Source: Flavobacterium cauense R2A-7
GTDB taxonomy: Bacteria; Bacteroidota; Bacteroidia; Flavobacteriales; Flavobacteriaceae
DNA: 64,000 nucleotides
Assembly (NCBI RefSeq): GCF_000498475.1
Contig: NZ_AVBI01000004.1
Coordinates: 30,758-94,757, forward strand
Direction: 5' to 3'
The notes beneath the pieces are model-generated. The model was given only the letters and a program-made list of their open reading frames with translations. It was not told the DNA's origin and did not search any database. The position numbers and the translations under genes were made by a program. Shown here piece after piece: positions 29,390 through 37,630 of the stretch. Numbering within the stretch: position 1 is the stretch's first letter; each line of letters starts with the position of its first letter.

Positions 29390-30052
29390 ATGTCCTCACA
29401 CCATATAGTTCGCGACGATCAGGAACCTGCTTTAATAATCGCTAACGGAGCAGCATGCAGTCCGGAACTATTAGGACAACTTTTGGAATGGTCACCGTTT
29501 GTAATTGTCCTTGACAGTGCCATAGAACGCGTTTTGGAATTGGAAATTAAAGTCGACGTACTTTTAGGCGATTTCGACAGAGGTTTCAATCCGCAATACT
29601 ATTTAGAAAAACAATATCCGCTGGAAATCGTTCATACACCCGACCAAAACAAAACGGATTTAGAAAAAGCTTTTGATTATTTAATCGAAAAAGGTCATAA
29701 AGCCGTCAACGTAATTTGGGCCACCGGAAAACGTGCTGATCACACTATTACCAATATTACCAACATCGTACGTTACAGGGAACATCTGAAAATTGTTATT
29801 CTGGACGACCATTCGAAGATATTTTTATTACCCAAACACTTTCAGAAATGGTATACTAAAGACAGTATCATTTCTTTAATTCCTATTGGAGAAGTTACCG
29901 GAATTCATTCCGACAACCTGTTTTATCCGTTGGAAAACGACACTTTAACTATTGGTTTCCGTACCGGAAGCAGTAATCACGCCAAAGAAGACGGGATTGT
30001 AACCATCGATCACGACAAAGGCGACTTAATCTTAATCGAATCTTTAGATTAG
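29390..30052 (+). CDS. thiN: Thiamine pyrophosphokinase
   Basis: The 220-residue enzyme transfers pyrophosphate from ATP to thiamine. The N-terminal catalytic domain shows IIANGAACSP, VLLGDFDRG (metal-binding Asp), TPDQNKTDLEKAFDYL and IWATGKRADHTITNI. The C-terminal beta-sandwich (thiamin-binding) shows ISLIPIGEVTGIHSDNLFYPL and RTGSSNHA. It lies 38 bases after the DUF4249 gene; that neighbour's function is not obviously related. No TPP riboswitch is visible in the short gap. Confidence 0.92.
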   Translation: MSSHHIVRDDQEPALIIANGAACSPELLGQLLEWSPFVIVLDSAIERVLELEIKVDVLLGDFDRGFNPQYYLEKQYPLEIVHTPDQNKTDLEKAFDYLIEKGHKAVNVIWATGKRADHTITNITNIVRYREHLKIVILDDHSKIFLLPKHFQKWYTKDSIISLIPIGEVTGIHSDNLFYPLENDTLTIGFRTGSSNHAKEDGIVTIDHDKGDLILIESLD

Positions 30053-30260
30053 TTTTGCACTTAAAAAAAAGTTTTTGCGTTATTTTTACATTAGAAATAA
30101 GTTCCTATGCATAACCGCTACTGGAAATATTTTCTTAAATTAGTTTAACAACACACAGGTTTACAAGACATTACAAAAAAATATTTTTCTGTAACGGAAT
30201 AAGGGCCTTCGTAATTGTCAAACAAAAAAGAACAATAATCGAATTGAAAAGTAACCTACT

Positions 30261-30692
30261 ATGAAAACAACACTTGTAAGCTTAATTTTATTGCTGACGC
30301 TAACCATAAATGCTCAGGAAACAAACAGATTAACTTTCGACCAATCGATTGAAAAGGCCAAAACCGAAAATAAAAACGTTTTATTGTTTTTCTCCGGTTC
30401 CGATTGGTGTGCCCCTTGTGTGAAATTTAAAAAACATTTCGTTGAAACCGATCAGTTTAAAACCTTCAGCGCTGAAAACCTGATTGTTTATAATGCCGAT
30501 TTCCCAAGACTGAAAAAGAACAAACTGGCAGACAACATCACTCAGGAAAATGAAAAATTAGCCGACAAATACAACAATACTGGATTGTTTCCTTTGATTC
30601 TTCTGTTAAACACTAAAGGAGAAATCATTGAAAAATGGGATCACTATCCGTCTGAAACGTTAGAAGATTTTATTGCCAAACTGAAAGGATAA
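30261..30692 (+). CDS. Periplasmic thioredoxin-family protein
   Basis: The 143-residue protein has a signal peptide (MKTTLVSLILLLTLTINA, then Gln) and a thioredoxin fold with active site W-C50-A-P-C53. The cis-Pro region is GLFPLILLL. It resembles the DsbD C-terminal/thioredoxin_7 type rather than TlpA. Its stop overlaps the start of apbE by one base, so the pair is translationally coupled. Together with DUF4266 and DUF3570 genes it forms a four-gene cluster. It may keep Cys residues of an exported partner reduced; the partner is inferred, the redox motif is seen. Confidence 0.87.
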   Translation: MKTTLVSLILLLTLTINAQETNRLTFDQSIEKAKTENKNVLLFFSGSDWCAPCVKFKKHFVETDQFKTFSAENLIVYNADFPRLKKNKLADNITQENEKLADKYNNTGLFPLILLLNTKGEIIEKWDHYPSETLEDFIAKLKG

Positions 30693-31612
30693 TGCTTCAC
30701 AAACAAGTTGAAAAATTAATGGGAAATCGTTTTGAGATTTCGGTTATCGGACCGGATGAAAATTGGTGCACCCAAAAAATCAATTTGGCCATTGAAGAAA
30801 TAAAGAGAATTGAACGTTTGCTTACCACCTTTTCCAATGAAAGTATCACTTTTGAAATCAATGAAAATGCAGGATTCCAACCGGTGAAAGTTCCGGATGA
30901 AGTTTTCGGGTTGATTCAGCGCTGCCAGATGCTGTCGAAAATAACACAAGGTGCGTTTGACATCAGTTATGGCGGAATCGACAAGAAATTCTGGAATTTC
31001 GATTTAAAAATGACGGCACTTCCGGATCCTGAAGCAGCAAAAAAATCGGTGGAACTCATCAATTATGAAAATATCATTTTAGATGAAACCAACAAAACGG
31101 TTTTTCTGAAAAAGAAAGGAATGCGCATCGGGTTTGGCGGAATAGGAAAAGGCTATGCCGCGGAAATGGCAAAACGAAAATTAATCGAAAACGGTGTGGA
31201 AAGCGGAATCGTAAATGCAGCCGGTGATTTATCGGCTTGGGGTTATCAGGAGAACGGAGCGCCTTGGACCATCGGTATTGCCGATCCGAATTTAAGAACC
31301 TCAACGTTCTCAACATTTCAAATTACCAATACTTCCGTAGCGACGTCCGGTAATTATGAGAAGTTTGTAATGATAAACAATAAAAAATATTCCCATACAA
31401 TAGATCCGAAAACCGGTTATCCCGTGCGAGGTATAAAAAGCGTGACCATCATCGCGGAAAATGCCGAAATAGCCGATGCGTTGGCAACTCCGGTAACCGT
31501 AATGGGCATTGAAGTGGGATTGGATTTTATCAATCAATTAAAACATATCGGGTGCATTATCATTGACGATAACGACCGGAAATACTTTTCAAATAATATA
31601 AAACTGACTTAA
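30692..31612 (+). CDS. apbE: FAD:protein FMN transferase (ApbE), apparently without signal peptide
   Basis: The 306-residue enzyme attaches FMN from FAD to Ser/Thr of target proteins. Motifs are LMGNRFEISVIG, RIGFGGIGKGYAAEMAK, VNAAGDLSAWG, and SHTIDPKTGYPVRG, whose Asp is part of the Mg/FAD site. Most Gram-negative ApbE proteins are periplasmic lipoproteins. This one begins only eight residues before the conserved LMGNRFE block, with no hydrophobic leader and no alternative upstream start that adds one. That implies cytoplasmic action or an unusual export route. It is followed by a DUF4266 lipoprotein gene. Confidence 0.92.
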   Translation: MLHKQVEKLMGNRFEISVIGPDENWCTQKINLAIEEIKRIERLLTTFSNESITFEINENAGFQPVKVPDEVFGLIQRCQMLSKITQGAFDISYGGIDKKFWNFDLKMTALPDPEAAKKSVELINYENIILDETNKTVFLKKKGMRIGFGGIGKGYAAEMAKRKLIENGVESGIVNAAGDLSAWGYQENGAPWTIGIADPNLRTSTFSTFQITNTSVATSGNYEKFVMINNKKYSHTIDPKTGYPVRGIKSVTIIAENAEIADALATPVTVMGIEVGLDFINQLKHIGCIIIDDNDRKYFSNNIKLT

Positions 31613-31631
31613 AAATTAAACTGCGATACTT

Positions 31632-31838
31632 ATGAAAATAATAGCTTTTTGTTTGCTGCTCGGCATAAGTGTGAGCTGCTCACCGGTAAAAGAATATCAG
31701 AAATCAAAAATTAACGATTCGGATATGGAATTGGCGGCCCGAAAATCAGAGAAATTCGAAAACACATTTCAATTGTACCGTGAAGCAAGTTCCGGTGCTA
31801 ACGGAGGAAAAACAGGTGGTGGCTGCGGCTGCAATTAA
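31632..31838 (+). CDS. DUF4266 small lipoprotein
   Basis: The 68-residue protein has a lipoprotein signal ending at Cys16 (LLLGISVSC). A conserved helical stretch follows (NDSDMELAARKSEKFENTFQ) and a Gly-rich tail GGKTGGGCGCN with two closely spaced Cys. Just before the tail comes YREASSGANGG, whose E-x-x-SGAN resembles the ApbE flavinylation consensus D-x-x-SGAT, with Asn in place of the acceptor Thr. The gene lies 19 bases after apbE and 22 before the DUF3570 gene. The family is recognised; biochemical function is unknown to me. Confidence 0.85.
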   Translation: MKIIAFCLLLGISVSCSPVKEYQKSKINDSDMELAARKSEKFENTFQLYREASSGANGGKTGGGCGCN

Positions 31839-31860
31839 TGCATTAAAGAAGTAGTAAGAA

Positions 31861-33072
31861 ATGAAAAAGAGAATTTTCGCAGCATCGATATTGGCCTTTA
31901 TATTTGGTAACAATATGAGAGCTCAGGACACGGAAACCAAAGACAGTTCGGCGTATAAAAAACAAAAACTGAAAATTGAAGAAGTCAATTTCATCACAAG
32001 TTATTACAAACAGGACGGAAACAATTCGGCCGTAACCGGAGGTTTGGGAACTGAAAAACTAACCGACGTGGCCACGACTTTCGATATTAAAGTTTCCAAA
32101 AGAGACAAAAGCAACAACAAACACAATTTCGGTTTTGAACTTGGTGTAGACACTTATACTTCTGCATCCTCGGATAAAATCGACCCGAATACCGTTTCTT
32201 CGGCTTCCTATCAGGACGTGAGAGTTTATCCCTCTGCGAATTACAGCTATGAGAATCTGGAAAAAAATTACATCTTAAACGGAGGCGTTTCTTTCTCGGC
32301 CGAGTTCGATTACACTTCTATTGGTGCCAATGCCGGTTTCACCAAAATCTCAAAAGATAAAAACCGTGAATTTTCCGTAAAAGGGATGGCCTTTTTTGAT
32401 ACCTGGAAAGTAATTCTGCCCGTCGAACTGAGGAGCAATCCGTCCGACCCCGATGTACAGCATGGCGACATGAAACCCCGAACGTCCTATAATTTAGGAT
32501 TAACCTTATCGCAGGTGGTAAATAAAAATTTCCAGGTAGCATTCCTGACCGATATCGGTTACCAACAAGGTTTATTGGCAACAAAATTCAACCGCGTGTA
32601 CTTCGGTGATTTAACCAATGTAAAATCTGAAAAATTACCCGATACCCGCTTTAAACTTCCGGTTGGGGTGCGTGCGAATTATTTCTTAGGCGATCATGTC
32701 GTTTTAAGAACCTTTTATCGCTACTATTGGGACAACTGGGGCATCAATTCTCACACGATTAGTATCGAACCGAGTATCAAGTTATCGGCGTTTTCATCGT
32801 TGTCGGTTCCGTACCGATTCTATACCCAAAGTGCGGCGGATTATTTCAAACCAATCTTTTTACACGGATTGACGGAAGAATTCTACACCAGCGATTACGA
32901 CTTATCGAAATTCAGCAGTAACATGATCGGATTGGGTTATAAAGTTACCGATGCTGATAAAGGAATTTTCCATGTAAAACGAATTAACAGTCTGGAATTA
33001 CGTTACGGATTCTATACCCGAAACAACGGACTCGATTCGCATATCATTACTTTAGCGATGAAGTTTAAATAA
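31861..33072 (+). CDS. DUF3570 outer-membrane beta-barrel protein
   Basis: The 403-residue protein has a signal peptide (MKKRIFAASILAFIFGNNMRA, then Gln). Alternating aromatic-rich strands follow throughout (YYWDNWGINSHTISIEPSI; RFYTQSAADYF), ending in ITLAMKFK, typical of an outer-membrane barrel. DUF3570 usually occurs next to DUF4266 and ApbE, as here. It is the last gene of the cluster and is followed by a terminator. The transported or bound substrate is unknown. Confidence 0.87.
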   Translation: MKKRIFAASILAFIFGNNMRAQDTETKDSSAYKKQKLKIEEVNFITSYYKQDGNNSAVTGGLGTEKLTDVATTFDIKVSKRDKSNNKHNFGFELGVDTYTSASSDKIDPNTVSSASYQDVRVYPSANYSYENLEKNYILNGGVSFSAEFDYTSIGANAGFTKISKDKNREFSVKGMAFFDTWKVILPVELRSNPSDPDVQHGDMKPRTSYNLGLTLSQVVNKNFQVAFLTDIGYQQGLLATKFNRVYFGDLTNVKSEKLPDTRFKLPVGVRANYFLGDHVVLRTFYRYYWDNWGINSHTISIEPSIKLSAFSSLSVPYRFYTQSAADYFKPIFLHGLTEEFYTSDYDLSKFSSNMIGLGYKVTDADKGIFHVKRINSLELRYGFYTRNNGLDSHIITLAMKFK

Positions 33073-33095
33073 AATCTCAATTCTTACCTACTTTC

Positions 33096-33140
33096 ACCGC
33101 AGTGCTACAAATTAAAACCTGTAACGCTGCGGTTTTTTTC
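33096..33140 (+). terminator. Terminator after the DUF3570 gene
   Basis: ACCGCAG pairs with CTGCGGT around a 24-base loop, followed by TTTTTT. Confidence 0.65.
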
Positions 33141-33187
33141 TGTTTATTGGGTTTTCCTCTACCATTTCAACCTGCAGTTAAAATTAG

Positions 33188-33195
33188 TATCTTTG
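33188..33195 (+). promoter_or_regulatory. -7 promoter element for uvrB
   Basis: TATCTTTG matches TAnnTTTG 19 bases before the uvrB ATG. No well-spaced TTG is seen. Confidence 0.45.
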
Positions 33196-33213
33196 CAACT
33201 AAGCCGTTAAAAA

Positions 33214-35202
33214 ATGAAATTCCAAGTCGTATCCGAATACCAACCCATGGGCGATCAGCCACAAGCTATTGAAAAATTAGCCAAAGGCATAACCAATGGT
33301 GAACAGTTTCAAACTTTATTGGGTGTAACCGGTTCGGGTAAGACATTTACGGTGGCCAACGTAATTCAGGAAGTGCAGCGTCCGACATTGGTTCTGGCTC
33401 ACAACAAAACACTGGCGGCACAGTTGTATTCCGAGTTCAAGCAATTCTTTCCGAACAACTCGGTTCAGTATTTCGTTTCGTATTACGATTATTACCAACC
33501 CGAAGCCTTCATTCCGGTAACGGGCACCTATATCGAAAAAGATTTATCCATTAACGATGAATTGGAAAAACTGCGATTGAGCACCACTTCTGCCCTACTT
33601 TCAGGACGTCGTGATGTGTTGGTGGTGGCGTCTGTTTCTTGTTTGTACGGTATCGGAAATCCGGTGGAGTTTCAGAAAAACGTGGTTTCCTTAGAGAAAA
33701 ACCAAATGATTTCGCGTACCAAATTACTGCATCGACTGGTGCAGAGTTTATATGCCAGAACCGAAGCCGAATTCACGCCCGGAACTTTCCGAATCAAAGG
33801 TGATACGGTCGATATTTATCCGAGTTACGGCGAAGAGCCGTTCCGAATTCACTTTTTCGGGGATGAAATTGAAGAAATTGAAGCTTTCGATTCCAAGACT
33901 TCACAGGTTTTGGAAAAATATGACAAACTGACCATTTACCCGGCCAATATGTTTGTGACTTCCCCTGATGTATTGCAGAATGCCATTTGGGAAATTCAGC
34001 AGGACTTGGTGAAACAGGTCGACTATTTCAAAGAAATTGGGAAACATCTAGAAGCAAAACGCTTGGAAGAACGTACCAATTTCGATTTGGAAATGATACG
34101 CGAATTAGGTTATTGTTCCGGAATTGAAAACTACTCAAGATATTTAGACGGTCGTGAACCCGGTACAAGACCATTCTGCTTATTGGATTATTTCCCGGAT
34201 GATTATCTGATGGTAGTGGATGAAAGTCACGTTACGATTTCACAAGTTCATGCGATGTATGGAGGTGACCGTTCCCGAAAAGAAAATCTGGTGGAATACG
34301 GTTTCCGATTACCCGCTGCGATGGACAACCGTCCGCTGAAGTTTGAGGAATTTGAAGCGCTGCAAAATCAGGTGATTTATGTATCGGCAACACCGGCAGA
34401 TTATGAGTTGCAGAAATCGGAAGGCATTTATGTGGAACAGGTAATTCGTCCGACAGGATTATTGGATCCTATTATTGAAATTCGTCCGAGTCTGAATCAA
34501 ATTGACGATTTAATTGAAGAAATACAAGTGCGTTGTGAAGCTGACGAACGTGTTTTGGTGACCACTTTAACCAAACGTATGGCCGAAGAACTGACTAAAT
34601 ATTTAACCAAAGTTTCCATCCGATGCCGTTATATTCACAGTGACGTAGATACCTTGGAGCGTGTGGAAATCATGCAGGATTTGCGTAAAGGTTTGTTTGA
34701 TGTACTGATTGGTGTAAACTTACTCCGTGAAGGTTTGGATTTACCCGAAGTATCGTTAGTTGCCATTTTGGATGCCGATAAAGAAGGTTTCCTGCGCAGT
34801 CACCGTTCGCTGACCCAAACGGTAGGACGTGCGGCACGTAACGTAAACGGAAAAGCAATTATGTATGCCGATAAAATCACGGCAAGCATGCAAAAAACCA
34901 TCGACGAAACCAATTACCGCAGAACCAAACAAATTGCCTACAATACTAAACATGGCTTGGTTCCCAAAGCATTGAACAAAAGTCTTGGCAATGTTTTAAA
35001 CAGAAATTCTGTTTCCACGCAATACTTCGAAGACAAAGCTTTAAAAGCTGCAGAACCCGAAAGTCTGTATTTATCGAAACCGGAAATCGAAAAGAAAATC
35101 CGTGAGCTTCGCAAAAGCATGGAAAAAGCAGCTAAAGAGTTGGATTTTATGCAAGCGGCAAAATTGCGTGATGAAATAAAACTGCTACAAGAGAAAATTT
35201 AA
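33214..35202 (+). CDS. uvrB: UvrABC system protein B
   Basis: The 662-residue helicase-like subunit of the nucleotide-excision-repair nuclease verifies damage and recruits UvrC. Walker A is GVTGSGKTFT (about 38-47). The damage-probing beta-hairpin follows (SYYDYYQPEAFIPVTGTYIE). Helicase motifs include VDESH, YVSATPADYE, GLDLPEVSLVAILDADKEGF and QTVGRAARN. The C-terminal UVR domain is LRKSMEKAAKELDFMQAAKL. Length is normal. The last four bases overlap the stop of a convergent TerB-like gene. No SOS box was identified. Confidence 0.97.
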   Translation: MKFQVVSEYQPMGDQPQAIEKLAKGITNGEQFQTLLGVTGSGKTFTVANVIQEVQRPTLVLAHNKTLAAQLYSEFKQFFPNNSVQYFVSYYDYYQPEAFIPVTGTYIEKDLSINDELEKLRLSTTSALLSGRRDVLVVASVSCLYGIGNPVEFQKNVVSLEKNQMISRTKLLHRLVQSLYARTEAEFTPGTFRIKGDTVDIYPSYGEEPFRIHFFGDEIEEIEAFDSKTSQVLEKYDKLTIYPANMFVTSPDVLQNAIWEIQQDLVKQVDYFKEIGKHLEAKRLEERTNFDLEMIRELGYCSGIENYSRYLDGREPGTRPFCLLDYFPDDYLMVVDESHVTISQVHAMYGGDRSRKENLVEYGFRLPAAMDNRPLKFEEFEALQNQVIYVSATPADYELQKSEGIYVEQVIRPTGLLDPIIEIRPSLNQIDDLIEEIQVRCEADERVLVTTLTKRMAEELTKYLTKVSIRCRYIHSDVDTLERVEIMQDLRKGLFDVLIGVNLLREGLDLPEVSLVAILDADKEGFLRSHRSLTQTVGRAARNVNGKAIMYADKITASMQKTIDETNYRRTKQIAYNTKHGLVPKALNKSLGNVLNRNSVSTQYFEDKALKAAEPESLYLSKPEIEKKIRELRKSMEKAAKELDFMQAAKLRDEIKLLQEKI

Positions 35203-35600
35203 TTATGCTGTAAAGTAAAAGTATGCAACAAAATTTCCGGTTCAATCATTTGATTTGGAGCTTCTTGCATCGCTTTTAAGGTTTTCTTAATTCCCATTGG
35301 GTTTAACCCCATGTTAATACCAATCTCATTAATGGCCTTTATTTCACGCTCGTGTAACACGCCGTCGCAATGCATCAACAAAGCCAAACGGTAAAACTGC
35401 ATGATACGGTGAAGTTCGTCTTTGATAACTTTTGTCTGATTGCGTTTTCCGAATAATTCTAAGAAAACTGCTTTCTCAATTTCGAGTTCCTGTGCTATAA
35501 TCCATAAAAAATCATATTCGCGGTCGTGCAATTCGCCATCAACCACTGCAAAAGCAATCATTTCGGAAAGAAGACTTATTTTTTCTTCGTAAGTATCCAT
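35199..35600 (-). CDS. TerB-like helical protein
   Basis: The 133-residue all-helical protein resembles the TerB/TerB-like domain, with two EF-hand-like acidic repeats. These are SEMIAFAVVDGELHDREYDF (about 12-31) and MHCDGVLHEREIKAINEIG (about 76-94). Relatives are sometimes mislabelled excinuclease ABC subunit B because they sit beside uvrB; there is no UvrB domain here. It converges on uvrB with a 4-base overlap and no room for a terminator. The role is unknown, possibly metal-dependent. Confidence 0.75.
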   Translation of the reverse strand: MDTYEEKISLLSEMIAFAVVDGELHDREYDFLWIIAQELEIEKAVFLELFGKRNQTKVIKDELHRIMQFYRLALLMHCDGVLHEREIKAINEIGINMGLNPMGIKKTLKAMQEAPNQMIEPEILLHTFTLQHN

Positions 35601-35610
35601 TGCGGTAATT

Positions 35611-36318
35611 TTATTTTAAAAAATCGTTAAAAAAAGAAACCGGTTTTAGATCTAACAACTCATTTCGGTTTTTCTCCAAAAAGGAATAATCCAATTCGTC
35701 GATATTCCCTACCTGATTGAAAATTTCAGGCAATTGTTCTCTTTTCTTCTTATAAACAAATCCTAAACCGTGATCCGTATTTAATACAAAAGCGGTTAAC
35801 TCAGGATGGTTTTTTCGGATATCCACTATCGTTTTCCAAACATCACCATTCCAGATATTTTTCCAGTCTTTGTGATCTTTCAAATCTTTACGTGCGTCGT
35901 CAATGGATGCTGCCGGATATGCCGCCAATTCATCAAGAGGATTACAATCATGCAATACAATCACACCGCCTTCATCCAAATATTCCAAAGTATTTAAAGT
36001 GTCCTGTAACGATTGTTCGTAAGTATGAAGTCCGTCAATAAAAGCCAAATTAATGATGTTCGCCTTCAATAATTCTTTATTGGAAGCAAAGAAAGCATCA
36101 CTTGTTACTTCAAAATAAGTATTCTTTAAATTATCGGTATTTTTTAAAATGGCCTTGCATTTTTTCCACAGATTAAAATTAAAAAAGGGATCTACTGCAA
36201 AACGCTTTTGGGCGCCTTTGATATTAAAAAGACATTTGCCTCGGTTAACCCCAATTTCCAGATAATTTGTTACGTTGTTTTTCTTTATAATCGCATTTAA
36301 GACTTCTATTCGGGTCAT
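35611..36318 (-). CDS. Class I SAM methyltransferase (Methyltransf_24 type)
   Basis: The 235-residue protein shows NYLEIGVNRGKCLFNIKGAQ (motif I), INLAFIDGLHTYEQSLQDTL (metal/substrate loop of the macrocin-O-methyltransferase-like group), and GGVIVLHDCNPLDE. Relatives methylate sugars or small molecules and are often found in glycan loci. No such locus is seen here. It lies 10 bases upstream of the TerB-like gene and is probably co-transcribed with it. Confidence 0.82.
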   Translation of the reverse strand: MTRIEVLNAIIKKNNVTNYLEIGVNRGKCLFNIKGAQKRFAVDPFFNFNLWKKCKAILKNTDNLKNTYFEVTSDAFFASNKELLKANIINLAFIDGLHTYEQSLQDTLNTLEYLDEGGVIVLHDCNPLDELAAYPAASIDDARKDLKDHKDWKNIWNGDVWKTIVDIRKNHPELTAFVLNTDHGLGFVYKKKREQLPEIFNQVGNIDELDYSFLEKNRNELLDLKPVSFFNDFLK

Positions 36319-36483
36319 TTTTTGGCTGATGTTTAGATTTATTTATTTTGAATGTACGGCAAATATACCAAAATCTGCTTCTAATGAGAAAAAAATAGTT
36401 GGATCCCCATTTTACAATTCAATATCCCTTAAACAGCAATTAAAAAAGAAATAAACTATCTTTACCAATAATTTAGAGTACTT

Positions 36484-36909
36484 ATGACAAACAACGATAT
36501 TTTTAAAAAATTACGTGTAGCCTTGCAATTACGTGATGATCAGATAGTCGAAATCTTAGAATTAGTTGATTTCCGAATTTCTAAGGGCGAAATCGGGAAT
36601 TTTTTCCGCAACGAAGAGCACGAGAAATACATGGAGTGTGGCGATCAGGTATTGCGCAATTTTTTAAATGCTTTGGTGATTTATTTGCGTGGTACGAAGG
36701 AAAATCCTAAAAACGCTATGGATGTCATCAAACAGAATCAAGCAGCGATTCAGGCCAGACCGGCTTCAGACAAACCTAAAACGGATTTCAAACCCAAAAC
36801 GGACGCAAAAAAGAAACCAGCGCCCAAAAAAACATTCAAGTCACAGAAACCCGAACCGATTGTTGAGAAAGTACGCTACAATAACGGAAAGAAAAAAGAC
36901 AACAAATAG
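36484..36909 (+). CDS. DUF1456 (YehS-like) protein with one repeat and a basic tail
   Basis: The 141-residue protein has one DUF1456 repeat (about 1-70: NNDIFKKLRVALQLRDDQIV, then FRNEEHEKYMECGDQVLRNF). This corresponds to the second of the two repeats of E. coli YehS. The remaining 70 residues are low-complexity, rich in Lys, Pro, Thr and Gln (for example KPKTDFKPKTDAKKKPAPKK), and probably disordered and nucleic-acid-attracting. The function is unknown. A terminator follows. Confidence 0.8.
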   Translation: MTNNDIFKKLRVALQLRDDQIVEILELVDFRISKGEIGNFFRNEEHEKYMECGDQVLRNFLNALVIYLRGTKENPKNAMDVIKQNQAAIQARPASDKPKTDFKPKTDAKKKPAPKKTFKSQKPEPIVEKVRYNNGKKKDNK

Positions 36910-36929
36910 TTCTTGCTCTTTATAAAATT

Positions 36930-36969
36930 AAAAATCCCGCTCCTTTTATGAAACGGGATTTTTTTATTT
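36930..36969. terminator. Terminator between convergent genes
   Basis: AAATCCCG pairs with CGGGATTT around a 14-base loop, with T and A tracts outside. Confidence 0.8.
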
Positions 36970-36984
36970 GTAGAAAATTATCGA

Positions 36985-37323
36985 TTACGGCTTAAATGTT
37001 ACAAAAAAAGAATATTCGCTTCCTTGTTTTAACTGACCTGCGTCGATTTTTTTATAATTCAGTTTACCTGTGATGAATTTTTTAATTGCATCGTTATCAG
37101 TTCCAACATTTAATACCACAATTTCATCTGCAGCGTTAATTTTAAGCTGTACTTTTACCACTAACTCTTTTTCAAGTTCCTCATCAAATTTAGTTGTCTC
37201 TAACAACTTAACCACTTTTTTAACTGCTTTTGGCAAATCTTCTTTTGCATTTGAATTGTTAGCCGAAACAAACGTTGTATCCATTGACAATACAACAACA
37301 AACAATGCGATTAAATTTTTCAT
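36985..37323 (-). CDS. Small exported hypothetical protein
   Basis: The 112-residue protein starts at ATG 37323 (the frame extends further upstream but without a credible leader). It has a signal peptide (MKNLIALFVVVLSMDTTFVSA). The body is beta/alpha mixed (LVVKVQLKINAADEIVVLNV; FITGKLNYKKIDAGQLKQG), resembling a TonB-C-like or related small periplasmic domain, but no family is certain. No partner gene is adjacent. Confidence 0.6.
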   Translation of the reverse strand: MKNLIALFVVVLSMDTTFVSANNSNAKEDLPKAVKKVVKLLETTKFDEELEKELVVKVQLKINAADEIVVLNVGTDNDAIKKFITGKLNYKKIDAGQLKQGSEYSFFVTFKP

Positions 37324-37630
37324 TTTTTGATTTTTTTTTATTTGATTACAGGTCAAAATTAGGCAATCATCAATAAGAAAAGAACTACTTTCCAATAGCT
37401 TAACCAACATTTAAAACTTGAAGTATGCTTCTCTTTGCTAAATCCCATGAAATACGGATTTCGCCCGATGAACAACCGTTTTTCAGTTAAAAAACTGAAA
37501 AAGTCAGTTTCCTTTAGATACATTAACTTAAACTTCAAAAAGCGGAATACAAAAAATTTACATTGGTATAATAAAAAAAGCCTTAGCAAATTGCTAAGGC
37601 TTTCTATATATTTCGAAAATTATTCTGAAA
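37324..37630. other. Gene-free gap (307 bases) with hairpins
   Basis: No convincing gene is present; open frames on both strands lack family-like sequence. A perfect 10-bp hairpin TTTTTCAGTT/AACTGAAAAA lies at 37479-37502, and the sucC terminator lies at 37571-37605. Confidence 0.5.
37571..37605 (-). terminator. Terminator of sucC
   Basis: The 13-bp perfect stem AAAGCCTTAGCAA/TTGCTAAGGCTTT is flanked by an A tract that reads as T on the minus strand. Confidence 0.85.
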
